Assembly (NCBI RefSeq): GCF_000090795.2
Contig: NW_003546251.1
Span: 298,274 to 362,273, forward strand
DNA from: Amphimedon queenslandica
Lineage: Eukaryota; Porifera; Demospongiae; Haplosclerida; Niphatidae
Direction of reading: 5' to 3'
Length of the DNA: 64,000 bases
Shown here one piece after another: positions 1-10,288 of the stretch. Numbering within the stretch: position 1 is the stretch's first letter; the number at the start of each line of letters is the position of its first letter. The notes under the pieces are model-generated. The model did not search any database. It worked only from the letters and a program-made list of their open reading frames with translations, and was not told the DNA's origin. Both the position numbers and the translations under genes were made by a program.

Positions 1-3000
1 AATTTATTTAATAATAAATAATTTACTAATATATCATTATGCATATACATACATAATGATATACCGGTATACATAATGATATATACATACATATAACACA
101 TATAAGTACCTGTATTGTATATAAGGTATATTGCTTACCCTGTCAAATTGCATTCCAGCAACAACCCTGGTCCATGAGCAGTGGACAACGTAGCAGACAC
201 CCAGCCACATGAATATGATGAAGAGCATAAAGTGACGATGGTTATACTGCCCAACACAGTTAAACATCCAAGCTATTGGTTAATGATGTTAAGGAAGGTG
301 ATTTAATATAAGGTTTTTATGATTTCTCTCTCTCTCTTTTCTCTCTCTCTCTCTTTTCTCTCTCTCTCTTTTCTCTCTCTCTCTTTTCTCACTCTCTCTT
401 TTCTCTCTCTCTCTCTCTCTCATCTGATACGACAATGATGATCCATTTTAAAGACACACCTGTATAAAATGAAAAAGAGAGAGAGAGGAAGGAGAGGTGA
501 AAGGTGAAGGAGGAAGGAAGGGAGGGACAGAAAGGAAAGAAAATAAAAATTAAAAGTGCCGTGTGTACTTTCCAAACTTGTAACTATATACAAAAACAAA
601 TATAAAAGTAGAGTGAAATGAAAAAGTCGTTACAAAATTAGCATAAAATAAAGATATTTATGCACATAAACTGCAAAATGAGGAAGGCACAATACAAAGT
701 AGTTACATTTACGTGTGTATACATGCGCTCTCTCCTCTTTCTCCCACACAACGTAATCGACACACACACACATTATCAATTATGAGATTGCTTCTTAGAA
801 TCATATATCATTTCCTCCGGCATACACATTTCTTAAATTCTTCAGTTGAACGAACGCACACATAATCACACATACACTGAGCAGTAATACAAGCTCAACA
901 ATAAACAGGCACTTTATGACGACAGGCACAAGTTTTGATGTAAGAGTATAGTAATTAGCAGCAATTCAAGAGGAAGCATTCGTGTCAACTTTAAGTGACA
1001 CGTAATCACATCAGTGGTATTCAAAATATGCAGTGAATTTATTGCGTTACACGAACTGTCATTAGCAACAAATTAATTATCGGTAATTAATTATTCATCC
1101 AATTGCATTTTTGTGATTGAAATGTCGTCATGACTACTGATGGACATGACGTACTTGCCACAAATTCTGCAATGGTGAGCACGAGGAGGTTTACGAGCAT
1201 CACCTGTGAAAGAGAAGGAGGGAGGGAAGATCATGTGTGTGTGTGTGTGTGTGTGACAGAGAAAGAGAGAAGTAAATGATAGTGATAAAATAGAGGTTCT
1301 TATAGACATAAAATTTCTTACACTTGTAGCAAGTTTTCCAGCCATTCTTGATCTGTAGGTCTGTTAGCTTTACTCCACTTCCCTAGAATGAGCAAATACA
1401 AACAGCATCAGTTTTATTATACTGTACATGAAAAAATGAATAGAGAGTTCTCCATAATACAAGGTATAGGGTATTTCGTCAAAAATAAAAAGTAGAGAAA
1501 TCTCCATTTTAAAAATTTATTCTGATGCATATACATGTACTTATGTTGCGTTTCAATTTTGAGCTGATTCCAATCAAATTTGGATTTTTTTACAAATTTT
1601 TAAAATTACTCAAAAATCGGGCCAAAGTCCCTGTACTATAGTACAGGGATTTTAGCTAAATTTCGCCAAAAATGACTAGGAAAAAATTCTCCATTTTAAT
1701 AATTTTTTCTGATACATATACATGTACTTATGTTGTATTTTAAGTTTGAGCTGATTCCGATCAAATTTAGATTTTTTATGAATTTTTAAAGTTACTCAAA
1801 AATTGGGCCAAAGTTCCTATGGAACTAATGGGTTTTTACTTGTCACGGATTTCGTGACAATGGAACAAATGGGTTTTTACTTGTCACGGATTTCGTGACA
1901 ATGGAACTAATGGGTTTTTGCTTGTCACGGATTTTGTGACAATGGAACTAATGGGTTTTTACTTGTCACGGATTTCGTGACAATGGAACTAATGGGTTTT
2001 TACTTGTCACGGATTTCGTGACAATGGAACAAATGGGTTTTTACTTGTCACGGATTTCGTGACAATGGAACTAATGGGTTTTTACTTGTCACGGATTTCG
2101 TGACAATGGAACTAATGGGTTTTTGCTTGTCACGGATTTCGTGACAATGGAACTAATGGGTTTTTACTTGTCACGGATTTCGTGACAATGGAACTAATGG
2201 GTTTTTACTTGTCACGGATTTCGTGACAATGGAACTAATGGGTTTTTGCTTGTCACGGATTTCGTGACAATGGAACTAATGGGTTTTTGCTTGTCACGGA
2301 TTTCGTGACAATGGAACAAATGGGTTTTTACTTGTCACGGATTTCGTGACAATGGAACTAATGGGTTTTTACTTGTCACGGATTTCGTGACAATGGAACT
2401 AATGGGTTTTTGCTTGTCACGGATTTCAGGTAAAAATCAGCCAAATTATATCAAAAATAAAAAGGAGAAAATTCTTAATTTTTATAATTTTTTCTGATGC
2501 ATATACATGTTCTTATGTTGCATTTCAATTTTGAACTGATTCTGATCAAATTAGAATTTTTATTTTTTAAATTGAAAAAAATTAATTTTTCATTTTTATA
2601 ATTTTTCTCATGGCATAAACAACATGAATGCATACACCAATAAATACGAGCATTACCTTGATAGATTTTCCAGGGTCAGTATAGACGCCTTTGAAGTAGT
2701 GAAATGTGATATTAATCAAGAGATAGTGACCATATATGAAGTAAAAAGTGAAAATTGGTCCACTCTCAGTTTTGTAGAGGAAAGGAACCATGTACGAGTA
2801 AAAGGTAAAGACGACCAATGAAATACCGAAAATAACTAGAATAAAACAAAACTGGGAAAAAAAGAAAAATTATTATTTTTTTAATATTAAAGGGTGTGGC
2901 CAATTATAGGCATGGCATGGGCGTGGTCGCCTTAATTATGAAAATTAATTAAAATAATGCTTCTTGTAGACAACACAAAACTAAGATTTTAAAACAACAA

Positions 3001-3212
3001 ACACACAAAAACCTTACCATTCCTATAAGCCAGACGCTCCTCTCGCAGTAGTCAAAGAAAGGGTCGCAGCAAGCAGCCATCCATTCCAGGTGCCCGCCCC
3101 GCGGACTCCTACTGAGGGAAAGGCAAGGGAGACAGCAGGAGCGAGTCCATCCTTTTATCAGTGAAATGAATGAAGAGCAATGGAACCTCTTGAAAATACG
3201 AAGTCTTCTCAT
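1..3212 (-). CDS. ZDHHC16: ZDHHC16-like DHHC palmitoyltransferase, partial (3' end outside window)
   Basis: This is an integral-membrane protein S-acyltransferase that attaches palmitate to cysteines of target proteins, probably at the ER/Golgi. Coding exons read on the minus strand: 3018-3212 (ATG at 3212), 2657-2851, 1322-1382, 1155-1203, 431-459 and 139-272. The gene then continues past the left edge. The second exon carries hydrophobic transmembrane segments ending in ...YTDPGKSIK, the usual TM-to-zinc-domain transition. The cysteine-rich domain runs WKTCYKCDARKPPRAHHC, then RICGKC, then VFKMDHHCPW, then NCVGQYNHRHF; all zinc ligands and the DHHC nucleophile are present. The NCVGxYNHRxF block and N-terminal layout fit ZDHHC16 (Abl-philin 2) better than other ZDHHCs. 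DHHC lies on a 29-nt exon. The intron at 1383-2656 holds a 41-bp satellite. Reading frame is continuous across every proposed junction. Confidence 0.88.
1465..2590. repeat. Intronic core repeat (type A), copies flanking the 41-bp satellite
   Basis: Type A units have a core recognisable by ctgatacatatacatgt, tttgagctgattccgat and gaatttttaaagttactc. The first linker is the perfect palindrome CCCTGTACTATAGTACAGGG at 1629-1648. Type A copies also occur in other introns near 12957-13520, 15466-15840, 18120-18330 (reversed), 34830-35010, 47440-47890 and 53140-53720 (reversed). Confidence 0.85.
1817..2427. repeat. 15-copy 41-bp tandem satellite with internal inverted repeat
   Basis: About 15 head-to-tail copies of a 41-bp unit (ggaactaatgggttttt... 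then a hairpin). Each unit contains TTGTCACG, a 5-base spacer GATTT and CGTGACAA, a perfect 8-bp inverted repeat. Copies differ mainly at two sites (aactaa/aacaaa and tttta/ttttg), and most are otherwise identical, so the array is recently homogenised. It lies in an intron of the ZDHHC16-like gene, between two copies of the intronic core repeat, where other copies carry a palindromic linker. Confidence 0.95.
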
Positions 3213-3365
3213 TTTTGCAAAAAGGCGTGGCTATGAGCTTAATAGTATCACACCCACACAATTTATTAAAATTTAATTTTTTTGATGCTAAAAAACACAG
3301 TTCACAAAATTTAAAAGATTACATGATGCACACATAATTTAGTCTGATGATTCAGAAATTGTTTT

Positions 3366-4251
3366 TTAATTTGTCTTCACAAGTCTTGACACCCAGTTGG
3401 TGAATGATTTACCAAGGCCAAGGAGAGATTTACCAGCAGAGACTGTCTCCTTGACTGGTTGAACCAACTGCTCAGTGACATTCTCCTTTAGCAAATGTGA
3501 TCTTAGTAAAGGAATACTCTCCTCTGGGTTGACTCCACCGCAACTCTCCATACCAATAAAAACTAAAAAATTAATAAAATTAATGATGTAGCTTGATTAG
3601 TGTTTGTTTTCACTTTCACTCACAAAGTGTACGCTTTTCATTAAATTTCCCTTTCTTTTTCTTCTTCTTTGCCAACACTACATCGCCATGTTCAGTGAGA
3701 CTCATCGGCTTGAGCCATTGACTTAATTCAAATTTTTGGTAAGTCTGCTCTTCGTCACTGAATGGCGTCCTTATCACAATGGTGCATGATTCTGGAATAT
3801 TGTCTGGAGTGAGCCACATCAGAAAGGAACTGTACACGTAATATAACTCAGATGAGACAGCCATTATTAAGAGATCAACTCCTTTTAAAAGATCTTTGAT
3901 TTCCTATAAAAATGCATAATCTCATCAAAAATGTTCATTTAATGCGGATTAAACTCACTTCTCTTTGGAAAAACATCATTATTCGTCCTCCAGCCATCAC
4001 CTGTAGCTCCTTTTCTGGTGTAGGCAGACCAGGAACAACATCATTAGAGAGTCTGCCTTTATGGGAATATTGAATAACATCAATGGCTGTCTCAACTTTC
4101 ATGGTGTATGTACGTAGACCAACTTCAGACATCCATTCATCATGAGGTTTAACACCTACAATAAAAAGTAGTGTTAATTTTGATAAATAAATAATAGTAA
4201 TTTATAGTATATATGTGTACCTAGGAAGGCTACTTTTAACTCCTTGTCCAT
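3366..4251 (-). CDS. Unrecognised protein, 234 aa; paralogue of the divergent neighbour
   Basis: I do not recognise this family. Four exons (4221-4251, 3959-4155, 3624-3903, 3366-3562) join in frame to 234 residues. The N-terminus MDKELKVAFLGV looks like a first beta-strand plus glycine turn, as in nucleotide-binding or Rossmann-like folds, but no Walker A motif follows. Later blocks are GLRTYTMKVETAIDVI, LLKGVDLLIMAVSSE, SCTIVIRTPFSDEEQ and GMESCGGVNPEES. The C-terminus is an amphipathic segment (PVKETVSAGKSLLGLG...) that might touch a membrane. A lysine run (AKKKKKKGKF) interrupts the region after QWLKPMSLTEHG. The same blocks, with intron phases shared at three positions, recur in the gene starting at 4489, so the two arose by inverted duplication. 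The start is the first ATG before VAFLG. Function unknown. Confidence 0.75.
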
Positions 4252-4488
4252 AGTTTCTTAGTTTGTAGGCTTTAATTTATGACAAACTGTGAGCCACAGA
4301 GCCGGTGTGTGAAGCATTGTCAAGCTGCTTGTTTTTATGCAGGACACATTCTAAAAATAGCAAAAAGTTAAAAATAGTAACAAGCATGACGTCTTGCTTC
4401 TATAAATAGTGACACGTCACAAGCGTTTAAAAGGTGGGGCTGCATTTGCAAGCTGAGCTTGCATGCATAATTGAATTAGTCACAAATT
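4252..4488. promoter_or_regulatory. Putative bidirectional promoter between the unknown paralogues
   Basis: 237 bases separate the two opposite start codons, so both promoters must lie here or overlap. The stretch contains gcttgcatgcataattg and an imperfect gtgacacgtcac palindrome near 4410. No TATA box can be placed with confidence. Confidence 0.5.
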
Positions 4489-5437
4489 ATGAATGAAGAT
4501 GATATGTTCAGTGTTGCTTTCTTGGGTAAGTTTTATAAAGATAGAGTCTTATATATTTACATTTTTTGACTATAGGTATCAGTAAAACTCAAATTGGTAC
4601 AGTAACTGAGGATTTGATTGGCCTCCGTACTTACAAACTGACAATAGACAAAATCATTAGCATTATAGAAAATGATGGACCAAAAGGTTTTGTTTTTCAT
4701 ATCTACAATGATCTTGATATTACTTATTCCAGGTCACTTAGATGATTCAAAATTTAGCATCACTCCAGAAAGGCAATGCCACATTTTCTGCAGTGGCAGA
4801 GAAAGCCCCTTCACATCAAGAGCAGTAAGTAGATACATGCAACAGTAAACAGGAAGGGTCACATACAGTTATGATATTATGTGTCATAGAGTTTATTAGC
4901 CTATAGAAAACAATTTTTTCCATATAGGAAGCAGCCAAAATGATTGAGGGAATTGATGTATTCATAATCTCAGCATGTACAGAGCTAGTATTTGCAAGAC
5001 AGTTCCTTCAGTGGATTGATTATGCTAGTTTGCCTCAGTCAGCAGTAGTGATTGTAAGACTACCTTTTGCTGATGAAGAGAAGCCATTTTTAACGTACCA
5101 TGCCTCATGGTGGCTCCAAGATATGGGACTTACTCCAGAGGGAAAAGAAACGAGGGGTAGTCGTGTAAGTAGGAAAATAAGAAGAAAGACTTGTAAGGAT
5201 AAAATATGATTTTAAACAAATATTATGATATGTTTGCCTCTTGTAGTTGTACTTGGTTTGTCTGGTTATGGTGGCATGCCATTGAACGAAGGAATCACTG
5301 AAATACAGTCTCATTTGAGTTTAATTCAGAACAACAGATTGGCCAAATTTGACAAGCCAATTAAAGAAACACTTAACGCTGGACAGTCTTTATTCAATTC
5401 ACTGACTAGTTGGCTTTTTAAAAGAACTCCTAGTTAA
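4489..5437 (+). CDS. Unrecognised protein, 219 aa; paralogue of the divergent neighbour
   Basis: Partner of the preceding gene, transcribed away from it. Proposed exons 4489-4525, 4576-4686, 4733-4824, 4928-5156 and 5247-5437 give 219 residues. Blocks shared with the paralogue: VAFLG at the start, GLRTY, MIEGIDVFIISA, SAVVIVRLPFADEE, WWLQDMGLTPEG, VVLGLSGYGGMP and the C-terminal PIKETLNAGQSLF. Alternating hydrophobic strands and helices suggest a small alpha/beta fold. There is no signal peptide and no transmembrane segment, so it is probably cytosolic. The donor of exon 4 is uncertain: the strong GTAAGT at 5165 breaks the frame, while GTAGTC at 5157 keeps frame and matches the paralogue. The family may be sponge-specific or too diverged for me to name. 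Confidence 0.72.
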
Positions 5438-5572
5438 AAATCTTTACAATTATTTTTTGTTTTTATCATTCATTTGAAGTCCCATGCACATACATGTATA
5501 ATCAAAATTTATCTTGCCAAACAAATTTTTATTAAACTGATAATAAATAATAATTGATAATAAATAATTATA

Positions 5573-8509
5573 TTAATAATCCAAAGCATTAGTTGGTGTT
5601 GGAGCAATAGTGAATAATATACTACTCTCAATTGGTCCTGGCTCAAAGACTCCTCCTCCACTAGTTGTAGCAATGCATTCAGAATAATTACCATTAATGA
5701 TAGACTCAGGAGGATGAAACATACTAGCAATACCAGCAGCAACCACTAGTACAATACCAAAAAGAAACACACTCCCTTTAGTTAATAGCAGTCGAACGTG
5801 CTGTGATTTTTTATTATGTGTAGGTTTGTGTGGGATTGAAGAGTCTGTATCTCCAGAATTTTGCGATAATAATGATTGTTCGTCTCCTTGTTCAGCCTCT
5901 CCTTCCTCTTCATCTTCAGCATATTTTTCTTGGGCAGTATCTTGCGAGGAGTCTTGCAATATTGCTTCCTTGGATTCTACTTATTTTTAAGGAAACAGAA
6001 AATTCATTCCTATGCAATTTTAAGCATATTAGTATACCTCTGCTGATGTCAGTGGTCATGCTAACAAGTTCAACTTCATCTGAAGTGCTGCCTCTTTCTT
6101 CATCTTCCATCTTTCTCTCTTCTTCTCCCTTTGATCTTAAAATAGCCTATATAACCAAAGAAAAAGAAATGTACAATCAAAATCCACAAATGTATTATTA
6201 ATAATATTGACAAACTTGCCAATCAGTTTTGTTCTCCTAACCTTATCAGACTCCTTCTTCCAATTTAAACGGGCCATGAACACAAGCAAGCAAAATAGTT
6301 GAAAGTATGAAGCAGTTGCAAGGCCTGACCACATTCCCCTACTCCCAAGGTCTGTTAGTAAAGCTAGTGATATTCCAATTGGTAGGCCAATAATGTAGAA
6401 AGCAATAAAATTGATGACAGAAGCAAAGACCTGCTGTCCACATCCCAAGACTACACCTCTAAGGGACAACTAGAAATTAAATGAATGAATGAATAAAGAG
6501 AATATTTGAAGGTTCTGCATTACTTGGAGCTGGTCAGCAAACAATAAAATACAAACAATATCAACTAGTCCGGGTATTTTAGACAAAACTTCACTACAAA
6601 TTTTGAAAAAAATTTATTAACATAAAAACCAAATAAAATTATTGAATACCTGTCTTTCGTATAAATTAGACCAAAATAAAACTTTGTTGCTTGGAGACAA
6701 ATAACTTGAATAACAGTATTAGTAACTAAATTGATACAATGATCACGTGACCAAATAGCGAGCAACTTACAAACAACAGCCATTGCCACAAGAGATGCCC
6801 TTTTAGCATTTTGTGGGTTCCCTGCTCCTAACTCATTACCTATACGAACACCTGCAGCTATGGAAATACCCAATGGAATCTATAAAAATTAATAAAGAAT
6901 ATAGAATTAATATAATATATACTTGTTTAACTTCTTACCATAAATATTACCATAAGGACATTAACCATGATTGAGTTAACGGCTAGCTCAACTTCACTGA
7001 TGCTTCCAAGGACAAATGCAGCTATTTCAAAACTGACCCACTCAAGACATGTCATAGCTACTCCTGGTATCCCCAGCTTTAAGAACTGGCCCCATTCATT
7101 TAAACTCTCCCAGCTCCAGCCTATAAAATATTGCTATCATTTTTTCATTACAAGATGTAGACTCTCCCTCTCTCTTTCTCTGTGTCCAATGAATGAAGAG
7201 CTTACCATCCCATGTCTTTGCATGCAGTTTCCTCAAACGAATGTAAATTATCAAAAATATTGCAAAGCAGTAGTATGACAACACCATCGAGATTGCAGCC
7301 CCACTTATTAATAAAAATTACAATAAACTCCAGAGTAATAACTAAGTGACTTACTTGACTCCCAAGTCTGCCCATACCACAAATATAGCATGAAATATTG
7401 CACAGGCAACATTACTAAGTGCACCAGTGAATATGAATGGCCACACTATACTCTATGTTGAAATAAATAAAAATAAAATTCTGTACTATTCATTATTATT
7501 TTTGGTACATATACCTGTGCTTGAAAATACTTCTGTAACATCCAGTACACAAAAAATGGCTACAAAACACAATTAATGCATAAAGCTACAAGATCTTCCT
7601 TGCTTACTGGCAATGCAAGACAAAATATTTGTACATATGTTCCTGAAAATCTAAAGGAAAGTATAAAGATGGGAAAGGTAGGAGACCAATAGACTTACTT
7701 TGCTACACAAGGTGCCTGCTGTAGAAGCAGCAGTATTGAATCAGTGTTCAACCATATGCAACAAACAAAGACACTAAGTAGCAGAAGTATCACTACGCCT
7801 TTAAAAGACATTCAAACATAATGACATATACATGGGATTCTTTGTGAATACCTCTCTGAAATATATGGCCAACTCTTTTATAGTTCTTATAACCAAAAGT
7901 CTAAATGTGAGTATTTGTCATACTTTTATGATTGGTGATAACTTACTTGAGAACAAAGTGTATCTGCTGCACTTGATAGACCTATTCCAACTGAAATTCC
8001 AGTAATATTACCAAACTGTGAATGAAATGCCACACACAAAATTGATAGCACACTACTATTATCTGTTACTTACTGAGCCAGCAAGTGCTATTATATGCAC
8101 ACAGGATCAGAGAAAGAGGGAAAGAAGAGAGAGGAAGAAAAGAAGACACAAGTCAAAAACAGTTTAACAAGACTGATATATGCTATATGTATGTTTACCA
8201 ACACTGTCCAGTTCTAATGATCTGTCATTAATGTGACCGACAAAAATGAGAGAGATAAAGAGGATCATGTTTTGAAATACGAGCGTTAATATCTAAAAAC
8301 GACGTGAATTAATAAGGCCACGTTCAAATAGTCTTACAATCGGTAGAGCTAGCTTTATTAGAGTAATGAGCTCCAGCTTGATCCAACCACATAGTGCCGT
8401 CTTTATCAATGAAAGTAATGATAATCTGACCTTTCCAGTTGTACTAGTAGCTACAGTAGGACCTAATGTAAACAAAAATACCTTGTTCCCAGCCTCTTTC
8501 CCATGCCAT
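5573..8509 (-). CDS. SLC47: MATE family multidrug and toxin extrusion transporter (SLC47-like), 647 aa
   Basis: A proton- or cation-coupled antiporter expected to export organic cations across the plasma membrane. Eighteen exons keep frame from ATG at 8509 to stop at 5573: 8482-8509, 8338-8462, 8199-8292, 8074-8087, 7947-8015, 7852-7900, 7699-7798, 7608-7650, 7515-7559, 7355-7452, 7206-7303, 6939-7120, 6771-6879, 6650-6725, 6524-6593, 6242-6469, 6038-6146, 5573-5979. Family hallmarks: LELITLIKLALPI, VFQNMILFISLIFVGH, SLELDSVALAGS, GLSSAADTLCSQ, the second-lobe CLEWVSFEIAAFVLG, VRIGNELGAGNPQNAKRAS, and RGVVLGCGQQ with YIIGLPIGISLAL. A long acidic loop near residue 530 precedes one more hydrophobic helix, as in vertebrate MATE1-type proteins with an extra C-terminal segment. 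Exon 4 is only 14 nt. It is head-to-head with the MFSD1-like gene. Confidence 0.92.
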
Positions 8510-8676
8510 GACTTTCAGTATTCAACTCACGTGAATCAGTTTGTACTACCCAGCCGTTTACAGGAGAGCTCCCAACCTTTGCTTCTTCTCTGGCTACCTC
8601 TCCCATCTTTCACTACTCAAACGGACTGAGATCTTCTAATTTTTCCTCTAATAGACTGCTCCCTTTTTATACAAAG
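8510..8676. promoter_or_regulatory. Putative bidirectional promoter, MATE / MFSD1-like
   Basis: Only 167 bases lie between the divergent start codons of two transporter genes. No clear TATA box; the rightmost part (ctgctccctttttatac) is pyrimidine-rich and precedes the MFSD1-like ATG. Confidence 0.5.
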
Positions 8677-10208
8677 ATGCGAAGGCTGAAGTTGCAAGAA
8701 GATGGTGCAATAGATCTTCATGATAATAATAATAAAGTAGGTGTGGCCAATGACAACTTTGATGGTATTGCACAAGCAAGCACAATTTCTGATGCTACTG
8801 ATATTAACATTGATGAATTATGCAAAGAGGATAGCACTGATGTACATAAAGCAAAACAATCATGTCCTATTTTTAGCAAAAATAAATGCTGCAAGATTTT
8901 CATAGTCTTCCTAATGTGCTGCATCGTTTTCTCTACCTACGTTTTACTAGAGTTGCCAGTCGGCATGGCAAAGACTATCATAGAGGTATAATAAATACGA
9001 GTATGCATGCTACATGATTTATTCTTTTATTATAGGTTATGCAACTAACAACAACACAATACAACGTCCTCTATTCTTTATTTTTTCTGCCAACAATACT
9101 CCTTGCGCCAGTTGGAGGACTTATCACGGATAAGTTTAGAGCTGAGAGATCTCTGCCAATGTTTCTTTTGTCGTGCTGTTTGGGGCAGATTTTATTAAGT
9201 ATTGGTAGTTTTCTGGGTCATTATTGGTTGATGATTGTCGGTAGAGTGTTGACTGGTGCTGGAGGAATGGTATTCGTATGTCTCTCCTCATACATTGCAT
9301 CTTTCTTCACCAGACACATTAACCTGATGAATGGGATACTACTAGGAACTGCAAGACTAGGTGCTACACTCTCCGTCAATTTAAACAGTCAATTTTACTC
9401 TTCGTTAAGCTCACATGCAACCAATCATCATACAAGACTAGGTATTGTCCTACTGCTAAGTGTTGTACTGATTCTCATTGCTTTCATCTGCTCTCTGCTC
9501 CTATGGTACACACGCAGATATGTTAAACCAGCATTATATAAAAGGCGAAGTGTTACATGTAACTATCGCAACTGGTCTTGCCCTTCACTTTACTTTGTGG
9601 TACTAGCATTAGTTGCTGGTGTCTTCTATGCTGCTGTATTGACTCCAACTTCAGTTGGTGAGCTGTACTATATGCATAAGTACAGGATCAGCCTCGCCAT
9701 ATCAAACCTAATTAATAGTTTTGTTCACATCCTTCCTGTTTTCCTATGCCCACTATTTGGTTTAATCATCAATCAAGTTGGATACAATCCAGTATGGATA
9801 CTCATTGCTGTGTTGACTGGTACTCTCAGTCATTTCTTATTAGCATACAGCAATGACAGTCAATCCTATGCTTACATTGGGTCTTTCATTGGAGGAGCTT
9901 CATACTCAATGTTCACCTCATCAATATGGCCCATGGTCTCACTGATAGTGAAGCCAGAGTTCATTGGACTTGGCTATGGGATTCAACAAGCAGTTATAAG
10001 TTGTTTTCAAGTGCTAGTGGCATCCACCGTTGGATCTGTAGCTGATAATTATGGATATTTTATGGTCCAGCTGTATTACATTGCACTCTCAATGATTTCG
10101 CTTTCATTAGTGCTGCTCTTAAACATGATAGACTACACTAGTCATCGTGAAAAAAGAGTCAATATGTCTAAGACCAAACGAAAACTTCGAAATAAAGAGA
10201 AGCTCTAA
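8677..10208 (+). CDS. MFSD1: MFSD1-like major facilitator superfamily transporter, 493 aa
   Basis: Twelve-helix MFS carrier; vertebrate MFSD1 is a lysosomal transporter of dipeptides. Exon 1 (8677-8985) encodes a roughly 75-residue acidic cytosolic N-terminus and the first helix (FIVFLMCCIVFSTYVLLELPVG). Exon 2 (9036-10208) encodes the rest. Signatures: TTTQYNVLYSLFFLP followed by the MFS loop motif GGLITDKF; GRVLTGAGGMVFV; and RLGATLSVNLNSQFYS, matching the MFSD1 block ARIGSTVNMNLMGWLY. A second-half loop GLIINQVGYNP precedes the last helices, and the tail is strongly basic (KTKRKLRNKEKL). AATAAA at 10246-10251 is the likely polyadenylation signal and sits only about 40 bases from the stop codon of the convergent gene. 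I do not see the dileucine sorting motif of mammalian MFSD1 at the extreme N-terminus, so location is inferred. Confidence 0.85.
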
Positions 10209-10288
10209 AACCAAGCTGTGAGAGAACGAGTGAGTCTTTTTACACAATAAATATAATTGTAATGAATGAAATTTTGAGTTAATTTACA

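Noticed and set aside
1091-1345. A degenerate DHHC (SSHDD) implying an inactive enzyme
   Set aside because: This is intron read-through after the donor GTACGT; the true DHHC is on the micro-exon at 431-459.
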